DNA of 11,475 bases, from NCBI GenBank assembly GCA_964423195.1, contig CAYRDY010000067.1:1-11475 (forward strand), written 5' to 3'. Origin of the DNA: CAKRHR01 sp964423195 (GTDB lineage Bacteria > Bacillota > Clostridia > Lachnospirales > Lachnospiraceae). A model generated the notes under the pieces. It had not been told where the DNA came from and did no database searches. It worked only from the letters and a program-made list of their open reading frames with translations. Below, piece after piece: positions 6,601 through 11,475 of the stretch (the stretch's first letter is position 1; each line of letters starts with the position of its first letter). A program made the position numbers and the translations under genes.

Positions 6601-7437
6601 GAGCGCAGCGGCTATCTGTTCGTGCCGTCGGAGCTGGAGCGGATGGATGATTTTATTGTCCTGCAGAACCGCCTCACAAAAGAGCGCTATCGGCTGAGCG
6701 ATGACGGCGCCGTGATCTCGGAAAAGCTGGCCACCCTGCTCTCAGTGGATATCGGCGATGAGATTTATATTGAGACGGAAGAGATGAAGCGGGTGCCGGT
6801 CAAAGTGACGGGCATCGCTGAGAATTATTATTTCCACTATGTCTATCTGACGCCGGCGCTCTATGAAAAAGTCTTTGAGGAGCCGGTCGAGTTTAAGGAG
6901 ATATTTGTCAAATTCAAAGAGCCATCCCAGGATTATGAGCGCGTTTTTTCCGGGAAATATCTGCAGTATGACAGTGTGTCCGGCATCAGCTACAGCAGGA
7001 ATATGTCGGAGCGCATTTCAAATTTGATTCGCAGTATGGACGCAATCATTTACGTCATTATCGTATCGGCGGGGCTGCTGGCTTTTGTCGTACTCTACAA
7101 TCTGAACAATATCAATATCAGCGAGCGCAAGCGCGAGCTGGCGACCTTAAAGGTGCTTGGCTTTTTTGACGGCGAGGTCTCGATCTATGTGTTCAGGGAA
7201 AATGTCTGGCTGACGATCTTTGGCGCTATCACCGGCGTCTTTTTCGGCATCGCGCTGCACAGATTTGTGATCCTGACGGCGGAGATCGACCTGATGATGT
7301 TCGGACGGCAGATTTATCCGAGGAGTTTTATTTATAGTATCTTGCTGACCTTTGCCTTCTCATTTGCGGTGAACCTGGTCATGCACAGAAAACTGAAAAA
7401 GATCGACATGATTGAGTCGCTCAAGAGTGTGGAATAA
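3697..7437 (+). CDS. Giant FtsX-like ABC permease with extracellular coiled-coil hairpin
   Basis: This is a membrane subunit of 1246 residues, far longer than typical 400-850-residue FtsX-like permeases. A basic N-terminus leads to TM1 (about 23-40). A MacB-like extracytoplasmic region (about 45-255) follows, then two arrays of 14-residue repeats (263-444 and 504-657) joined by a linker containing a Gln-Gln-Arg-Pro-Glu-Gly turn. TM2-TM4 are at about 712-734, 759-785 and 808-833 (first FtsX domain, with TRMVEEERTQIGTLKALGYGK). TM5 is at about 881-902, then a second soluble domain (about 903-1115) and TM6-TM8 at about 1116-1136, 1170-1190 and 1211-1229 (second FtsX domain, with ISERKRELATLKVLGFF). 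Eight segments and duplicated FtsX domains match the family. Both FtsX domains have the (Q/E)(I/L)(G/A)TLK(A/V)LG cytosolic motif, which probably contacts the ATPase. The excess length is all repeat. The ATG at 3697 has GAGGCAGG upstream. In-frame TTG (3682) and GTG (3691) are alternatives, and an ATG at 3736 would still keep TM1. Topology is by eye. Confidence 0.9.
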   Translation: MVKRGNALRKEFFMEIKKTYTRFLSICLIVALGTAFFAGVRAANPDMHRSADAFFDESRLMDIRVLSTLGLTDEDVDAIRAIDGIELAQPAYSQDVLTMAGEQQIVLKLMSVTDQVNLVTVDEGRLPENEGECLVDNLLCNNRGFKIGDQLTLISGDQTDIEDIVEEQTVTITGRGRIASYLNLTRDSSQIGDGSVSGFVMLTPDSFKQEAYTEIDVRVRDAAAMDCYGDEYAEKIDGIVDQIEEIADARCQIRYDDVVAEAEEKIADAKQEVADGEKELDDAAKEIEDGERQLADAKQEVADGDREIADAEREVVDGRRELEDARTEVENNEKKLADSKSQLADGERELNDAKAQVMDSERQLEAAKQKTADGERQLEEAKQEAADGERQLAEAKQKAAESAAQLEASRKEIEENEAYLQAQEQTYSDQKAQLEDARTQLEASRPQIEALRAQLPDLQAAIENLQQRPEGHEAELAQLEAQLEAAANAIAEFDAKEQELVAGETALAAGRSELDDGWTQLAAGKEQLAAGEAAYEAGMEEIAANEAALAAGREEIAASEAQLADAREQLADSEAKIADAHRQISDNEAKLADAREEIADGERQLADARGQIADNEAKLADAEREIEENRQKLSDARKEIQDSEKELADGKKEYDDALTENTPKLEDARADIAEAEADIADLEVPEWYVLDRDYIQTCVEYAQDAERIGNIGNVFPFIFFLVAALVSLTTMTRMVEEERTQIGTLKALGYGKASIAAKYVLYAFFATMIGGIFGTLIGQKLLPMVIMRAYSILYVTITDYLTPLHPGYTITSLLAAIVSTTVAVIAACYRELMSAPAQLMRPEAPKAGKRVWLEHITPIWRRLKFSSKAAVRNLFRYKKRLWMTVIGIGGCMGLLLVGFGLKDSIMTIGDRQYSAIRIYDSTLTFGDDSSDAQRAEVFQDVAGEANTDEAMMASESTVDFSSDAAGKGERSGYLFVPSELERMDDFIVLQNRLTKERYRLSDDGAVISEKLATLLSVDIGDEIYIETEEMKRVPVKVTGIAENYYFHYVYLTPALYEKVFEEPVEFKEIFVKFKEPSQDYERVFSGKYLQYDSVSGISYSRNMSERISNLIRSMDAIIYVIIVSAGLLAFVVLYNLNNINISERKRELATLKVLGFFDGEVSIYVFRENVWLTIFGAITGVFFGIALHRFVILTAEIDLMMFGRQIYPRSFIYSILLTFAFSFAVNLVMHRKLKKIDMIESLKSVE
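4483..5028 (+). repeat. Array of thirteen 42-bp (14-residue) coiled-coil units, arm 1
   Basis: Thirteen units of exactly 14 codons lie end to end without a single indel. The consensus is close to ERQLADAKQEVADG, two heptads per unit. Leu/Ile/Val sits at positions 4 and 11 of most units, Ala/Asp in between, and Gly, Asn or Ser often closes the unit. At DNA level, GGCGAGCGGCA recurs at 4564, 4816 and 4858, spaced by exact multiples of 42. The array codes for residues 263-444 of the permease, and a straight helix of 182 residues would be about 27 nm long. Similar repeats are known from YhgE/Pip-type proteins and other surface permeases. Confidence 0.85.
5206..5667 (+). repeat. Array of eleven 42-bp (14-residue) coiled-coil units, arm 2
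   Basis: Eleven further 14-codon units without indels code for residues 504-657 of the permease. The first four are Ala/Gly-rich (AALAAGREEIAAS-like). The rest follow EAKLADAREEIADG. GGCGAGCGGCA occurs again at 5497, but out of 42-base phase with the first array, because the 177-base linker between the arrays breaks the register. The change in composition suggests the arms are not simple copies of each other and could pair as an antiparallel hairpin. Confidence 0.85.
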
Positions 7438-7444
7438 ATCGAGA

Positions 7445-7492
7445 AAATTCAAATCGCCAAGACGTGTGGGAGAAATGATAAATTCAAATCGC
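7445..7492 (+). repeat. Pair of 13-bp direct repeats upstream of glpP
   Basis: AAATTCAAATCGC occurs at 7445-7457 and again at 7480-7492, 35 bases apart, in the 84-base gap between the permease stop and the glpP start. The gap shows no terminator and no clear -35/-10 pair. The repeats could be a binding site or the trace of a small duplication. Confidence 0.45.
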
Positions 7493-7521
7493 ACGGGTGA
7501 AAGGAATAGAGAGGGAAAAAA

Positions 7522-8088
7522 TTGAATCATGAATTTTTGGAGGTCATGGAGGATTCACCGGTGATCGCGGCGGTCAAGGACGCGGAGGGACTTCAGAAAT
7601 GTTTTGAATCCGAGATTCGAGTGATTTTTATCCTGTTTGGCGATATCTGTACGATCGCGGATATCGTCAGTGCGGTCAAGGCGCACGGGAAAGTGGCCAT
7701 GGTTCATCTGGATCTGATCGCGGGCCTTGCCCAGAAAGAGATCGCCGTCGATTTCATCAAAAAATATACACAGGCGGATGGCATCATTTCCACAAAACAG
7801 GTGCTTGTCAAGCGCGCCAAGGAGATCGGTATGTACACGGTTTTCCGGTTCTTCGTAATCGACTCGATGGCCTATGAAAATATCAACCGACAGCTGCTCT
7901 CGGTGCGTCCCGATTTTATTGAGGTGCTGCCGGGGATGACGCCCAAAGTGATCGAGAAGATCTGCAAGACCTCACCGGTGCCGGTGATCGCCGGCGGCCT
8001 GATCGCGGACAGGGAGGATGTGATCGCCATGCTGAGCGCGGGCGTGATGTCCATCTCCACCACCAATCAGAGCCTGTGGTTTATCTAA
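7522..8088 (+). CDS. glpP: Glycerol-3-phosphate responsive antiterminator GlpP
   Basis: GlpP family proteins bind glycerol 3-phosphate and then the leader RNA of glycerol genes (glpD in Bacillus subtilis), allowing transcription past a terminator. The 188-residue product has the family's usual length and landmarks: VHLDLIAGL (61-69), GIISTK (87-92), DFIEVLPG (131-138), PVIAGGL (154-160) and the Gly-x-x-Ser-Ile-Ser-Thr-Thr end (from 174). This is the phosphate-binding layout of a TIM-barrel-like fold. The start is TTG at 7522, supported by GAGAGGG (7509-7515) six bases upstream. The next ATG (7546) has GGAGG only two bases away and would cut off the first eight residues. No glycerol kinase, facilitator or dehydrogenase lies in the window, so its RNA target is elsewhere. 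Confidence 0.92.
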   Translation: MNHEFLEVMEDSPVIAAVKDAEGLQKCFESEIRVIFILFGDICTIADIVSAVKAHGKVAMVHLDLIAGLAQKEIAVDFIKKYTQADGIISTKQVLVKRAKEIGMYTVFRFFVIDSMAYENINRQLLSVRPDFIEVLPGMTPKVIEKICKTSPVPVIAGGLIADREDVIAMLSAGVMSISTTNQSLWFI

Positions 8089-8100
8089 GGGGCGTTGGCC

Positions 8101-9303
8101 ATGGATCAGGGGACTGTTGTTTTAAAGAAAGGCGAGGGCCGGTCGCTGAAAGCCGGCGGCATGTGGATTTATGACAATGAGATTGATACCGTCTCAGACG
8201 GCGCCGCGGACGGCGATATCGTCCTGGTCAGAGACTTTGACGGCTATGTGATGGGGCGGGGGTTCTTAAACCGGCGCTCCAGGATCACGGTGCGGATGAT
8301 GACCCGCGGTGCGAATCAGCCGGTGGACGCGGCGCTGCTTGAGACGCGCGTGCGCGATGCCTGGAATTATCGCAAAAAGACTGTCGACACCGGAAGCTGC
8401 CGTGTGATCTTCGGCGAGGCGGATTTCCTGCCGGGTCTCGTCATTGACAAGTATTCGGATGTGCTGGTGGTGCAGTCGCTGGCGCTCGGCATCGACAGAT
8501 TAAAGACAGAGATTGTTGAGATTTTAAAGTCCGTGCTGCTTGAGGATGGCATCCGCGTCCGCGGCGTTTATGAGCGCAGCGACGCCAAGGTGCGCACGCT
8601 GGAGGGCATGGCGCGGGTCAGCGGATTCATCGGTGCGCCGTTTGATACCGACGTGGAGATCACGGAAAATGGCGTGCGCTATCTGGTCGATGTGCGGGAG
8701 GGGCAGAAGACGGGCTTTTTTCTGGATCAGAAATACAACCGGCTGGCCATTCGCAGGCTGTGCGCGGGCGCCGAAGTGCTGGATTGCTTTACACACACGG
8801 GCGCATTCGCCCTGAACGCGGCGGCGGCCGGCGCCAGATATGTCACGGGCGTGGATGCCTCGGAGACGGCCATTCGGCAGGCCAGGGAGAATGCCAGGCT
8901 CAACGGCGTGGAGGATATTGTCCAATTTGAGTGTGCGGATGTCTTTGACCTGCTCCCGCGCCTCGAACGGGAAGGACGCCGGTTTGATGTGGTGATCCTC
9001 GACCCGCCAGCGTTTACCAAATCCAGGAATTCTGTCAAAAATGCCGTGAAGGGTTACAGGGAGATCAATATCCGCGGCATGCGCCTGGTGCGTGACGGCG
9101 GCTTTCTGGCCACGTGTTCGTGTTCCCATTTCATGACGTATGAACTGTTCACGCAGACCCTGATGCAGGCGGCGCACAGTGCCCGAAAGAGGCTGCGTCA
9201 GGTGGAATTTCGCACCCAGTCGCCGGATCATCCGATTCTGTGGGCGGCGGATGAATCGTACTATTTAAAGTTTTATATTTTCCAGGTCTGTGAAGAAAAA
9301 TAG
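8101..9303 (+). CDS. Class I SAM-dependent rRNA methyltransferase, RlmI-like
   Basis: This cytosolic enzyme of 400 residues resembles RlmI (YccW), which methylates C5 of cytosine 1962 in 23S rRNA. In order it has an N-terminal PUA-like domain (about 1-70), the linker domain with FGEADFLPGLVIDKY, a VREGQKTGFFLDQKYNR segment before the catalytic fold, and the SAM motif LDCFTHTGAFAL (227-238). The DPPAF motif follows at 301-305, then the cysteine motif TCSCSHF (about 338-344) that holds the nucleophile. The ATG at 8101 is preceded by AAGGGG (8087-8092), which overlaps the glpP stop codon. An in-frame TTG at 8095 is too close to that site. The overlap of this ribosome binding site with the glpP stop suggests coupled translation. 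The exact rRNA position in this organism is inferred from the family only. Confidence 0.9.
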   Translation: MDQGTVVLKKGEGRSLKAGGMWIYDNEIDTVSDGAADGDIVLVRDFDGYVMGRGFLNRRSRITVRMMTRGANQPVDAALLETRVRDAWNYRKKTVDTGSCRVIFGEADFLPGLVIDKYSDVLVVQSLALGIDRLKTEIVEILKSVLLEDGIRVRGVYERSDAKVRTLEGMARVSGFIGAPFDTDVEITENGVRYLVDVREGQKTGFFLDQKYNRLAIRRLCAGAEVLDCFTHTGAFALNAAAAGARYVTGVDASETAIRQARENARLNGVEDIVQFECADVFDLLPRLEREGRRFDVVILDPPAFTKSRNSVKNAVKGYREINIRGMRLVRDGGFLATCSCSHFMTYELFTQTLMQAAHSARKRLRQVEFRTQSPDHPILWAADESYYLKFYIFQVCEEK

Positions 9304-9349
9304 GGGCAGCAATTCGGGATGATTTTCAATTTTCTGTGGAGCATATCGA

Positions 9350-10642
9350 ATGAATTATAGAGAAGCGATGGATTATATCGGACGGGTGAATCGAGCCGGC
9401 AGCATTTTTGGCCTTGAGCGCATCAGGAATCTCCTAGCGGCGCTTGGCAATCCCCAGGAGCGCCTGTCTGTGATCCATGTGGCGGGGACAAACGGCAAGG
9501 GCTCTTTTGGCGCCTATCTGGGCAGTATCTTGCAGGCGGCGGGCTATCGAACCGGAAGATATATCTCGCCTGCGGTTTTCGGCTATCGTGAGCGGATTCA
9601 GGTCAACGGTGCCTGGATCGACGAGGCGTCCGTGGCGGCGCTTCTGACAGAGCTACAGAGTGTCTGTGAGCGGATGCGCGGTCAGACAGGGGAATACCCG
9701 ACGGCCTTTGAGATAGAGACGGCGATGGCTTTTCTATATTTTGAGCGGCAGAGGGTCGATTTTGTGATCCTTGAGGCCGGACTGGGCGGACAGCATGACG
9801 CCACGAATGTGGTTGAACATCCACTGCTCTCGGTGATCACCTCCGTCAGTCTCGACCATATGGCGCAGCTCGGAGGCACGCTGGAGAAGATCACCGCCAA
9901 TAAAGCCGGTATCATCAAGACGGGCCGTCCGGCGCTGATCTATGATCAGCAGGCGCCGGTCATGGAAATCGTGTCGCGTTTCTGCCGGGAGAGGCGTAGC
10001 AGCCTTTACCGGACGGATGTCGGACGCCTGAGCGTCAGGGCGCGTTCGCTTGAGGGGCAATTCTTTGATTATAAAGATTTTGAGAACCTGCACACCCGAA
10101 TGCCAGCGACTTATCAGCTGCAAAACGCCGCGGCCGCCGTGGAGGCGGCAGGGATCCTCTCGCGCGAGGGCGCGGCGATCGAACGGCGCCATATCTATGA
10201 GGGGATAGAGGAGGCATTCTGGCCGGGACGTTTTGAGGTACTTCGGGAACATCCGCTGGTCATTGTCGACGGTGCACACAATCCGGACGGTGCGGCTCGG
10301 CTTGGGGAGAGTATCGATATCTATTTAAGGGGGCGGCGGATCGTCTATCTTGCCGGCATCTTTGCGGACAAAGATTACAGGCGTATCCTGGAGGCGCTCT
10401 CGCCGTGGTCGGATACAATCGTGACGCACAAGCCGCCGACGGACAGGGGACTTCCGTCAAAGGCACTTGCCGAAGCCGCGAGGCCATTTTACAAAAATGT
10501 CTTTGCCCGCGGGGACGCGGCTTCAGGGTTGGATCTCGCCGTCAAGCTCGCCGGAGAAAACGGCGCGGTGGTCGCTTTCGGGTCGCTCTCGACGATCGCG
10601 GACATCTGGACAAGGGTAAACAGCCGTAAAAATTGTATTTGA
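9350..10642 (+). CDS. folC: Folylpolyglutamate synthase / dihydrofolate synthase FolC
   Basis: This is an ATP-dependent Mur-ligase-like enzyme that adds glutamate to dihydropteroate and/or extends the polyglutamate tail of folates in the cytosol. It has 430 residues, the usual size. The P-loop GTNGKGS is at 46-52, with YISP (71-74) and RERIQVNG following. LEAGLGGQHDATN (141-153) is next, where many homologues have Arg-Leu in place of Gln-His. SLDH is at 167-170 and NKAGIIK at 184-190, with K185 the expected carbamylated lysine. The C-terminal domain has VDGAHNPDG (306-314), AGIFADKDY and FGSLSTIADI. The ATG at 9350 has GGAG (9338-9341) eight bases upstream. Whether it has both activities or only the polyglutamate one cannot be told from motifs. 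Confidence 0.93.
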   Translation: MNYREAMDYIGRVNRAGSIFGLERIRNLLAALGNPQERLSVIHVAGTNGKGSFGAYLGSILQAAGYRTGRYISPAVFGYRERIQVNGAWIDEASVAALLTELQSVCERMRGQTGEYPTAFEIETAMAFLYFERQRVDFVILEAGLGGQHDATNVVEHPLLSVITSVSLDHMAQLGGTLEKITANKAGIIKTGRPALIYDQQAPVMEIVSRFCRERRSSLYRTDVGRLSVRARSLEGQFFDYKDFENLHTRMPATYQLQNAAAAVEAAGILSREGAAIERRHIYEGIEEAFWPGRFEVLREHPLVIVDGAHNPDGAARLGESIDIYLRGRRIVYLAGIFADKDYRRILEALSPWSDTIVTHKPPTDRGLPSKALAEAARPFYKNVFARGDAASGLDLAVKLAGENGAVVAFGSLSTIADIWTRVNSRKNCI

Positions 10643-10700
10643 CCGAATCATGGGATGTAAAAAGATAAAAACCATGAAGTAGGAAAGGAGCCTTTGCGGG

Positions 10701-11475
10701 ATGGAACAGAAGAAAAAAATGCTCCCGATTGGAATTGAAAATTTTAAGGAGATAAGGAAGAAAGATTTTTACTATGTCGACAAGACAGGGATGATTCGGG
10801 AACTTCTCGTGAACCAGGCAAAAGTCACCCTTTTCACCCGCCCGCGTCGTTTCGGAAAGTCCTTAAACATGAGCATGCTCGCGAACTTCTTCTCGCTGGA
10901 TGGGGACAAGCATATCTTTGACGGGCTTGAGATCTCGAATGAGACGGATCTCTGTGAAGCATACATGGGCAAGTATCCTGTCATTTTCATGACACTGAAG
11001 GATATTGACGCCGCTGATTATGCAACAGCTTATCGGAGAATGGTTCGGCTTGTGCGAGAGACTGCCAAAAAAGCAGGTTATTTGAGTGACAGTAACAAAC
11101 TGAGCGAGGAGGACAGAATGGATTATCGGGCACTTTTAGACCTGGATATGGCAGAGGAAGTGCTTGGCGACAGTCTCAGGATGCTCTCAAGTCTGTTGGA
11201 GAAACACTTTGGCGCAAAGGCGGTCCTGCTGATTGATGAATATGACGTCCCGCTGGCGAAAGCGCACGCGAATGGGTACTATGACCAGATGGTTTCCCTG
11301 ATTCGAAGTCTGCTTGGCGCTGCGCTAAAGTCAAACGAAAGTCTTGAATTCGCCGTGCTGACGGGATGCCTTCGCGTCTCAAAGGAGAGCATTTTCACTG
11401 GGCTTAACAACCTTGAGGTGTTCTCTGTCACTGATGATTTATTTGACGAATATTTTGGCTTTACGGACAGTGAGG
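10701..11475 (+). CDS. AAA-ATPase-like domain protein (PF09820 type), 3' end outside window
   Basis: The frame opens at ATG 10701, with AAAGGAG (10684-10690) ten bases upstream, and runs 258 codons to the window edge without a stop. The beginning is typical of the AAA-ATPase-like family usually fused to a C-terminal PD-(D/E)XK nuclease domain: LPIGIENFKEIR, the YVDKT motif (25-29), a P-loop-like RPRRFGKS (47-54), Walker B LLIDEYDVP (D179, E180) and TGCLRVSKESIFTGLNN. The nuclease half would lie beyond the window. These proteins occur in many copies per genome in gut Clostridia and Bacteroidetes, and their role is unsettled, with defence or mobile-element functions proposed. Its codons are visibly less GC-rich than those of folC, which may hint at separate acquisition. 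Confidence 0.85.
   Translation, partial: MEQKKKMLPIGIENFKEIRKKDFYYVDKTGMIRELLVNQAKVTLFTRPRRFGKSLNMSMLANFFSLDGDKHIFDGLEISNETDLCEAYMGKYPVIFMTLKDIDAADYATAYRRMVRLVRETAKKAGYLSDSNKLSEEDRMDYRALLDLDMAEEVLGDSLRMLSSLLEKHFGAKAVLLIDEYDVPLAKAHANGYYDQMVSLIRSLLGAALKSNESLEFAVLTGCLRVSKESIFTGLNNLEVFSVTDDLFDEYFGFTDSE

Noticed and set aside
10639..10666. TTGACC followed after 16 bases by AAAGAT, as a promoter for the AAA-ATPase-like gene
   Set aside because: The -10 box matches the consensus at only three of six positions and the -35 overlaps the folC stop. It is too weak to annotate.

Overview
The window is a gene-dense stretch with every recognisable gene on the + strand. It looks like a fairly GC-rich member of the Clostridia, probably Lachnospiraceae-like. 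This is inferred from a GlpP antiterminator (a Firmicutes family), the archaeal/fungal-type aspartate-semialdehyde dehydrogenase common in clostridia, and an AAA-ATPase-like/PD-(D/E)XK family protein of the type abundant in gut Clostridia and Bacteroidetes. No rRNA, tRNA, insertion sequence, transposase or CRISPR array was seen.

Layout. Bases 1-50 may hold the last codons of an upstream gene, followed by a perfect 14-bp inverted repeat (95-142) that may be its terminator. Bases 150-441 are a non-coding leader with two promoter-like sites and an inverted/direct repeat around 223-261. Two aspartate-family enzymes follow: a class Ic-type aspartate aminotransferase (442-1728) and, behind its own likely promoter, aspartate-semialdehyde dehydrogenase (1798-2883). 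Together they would make aspartate from oxaloacetate and reduce aspartyl phosphate towards lysine, threonine and methionine.

Next is a two-gene ABC transporter: a MacB/LolD-type ATPase (2974-3678) and, 18 bases on, a very large FtsX-like permease (3697-7437). The permease carries two perfectly phased arrays of 14-residue repeats (13 and 11 units) joined by a Pro-containing turn. This predicts a long antiparallel coiled-coil hairpin outside the membrane, and it is the most distinctive object in the window.

The last part holds a tight pair, glpP (TTG start, 7522-8088) and an RlmI-like rRNA cytosine methyltransferase (8101-9303), then folC (9350-10642). The 5' end of an AAA-ATPase-like protein (10701 onward) is cut by the window edge. 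These genes share direction and short gaps but no single pathway. Only the aspartate pair and the ABC pair look like functional units.
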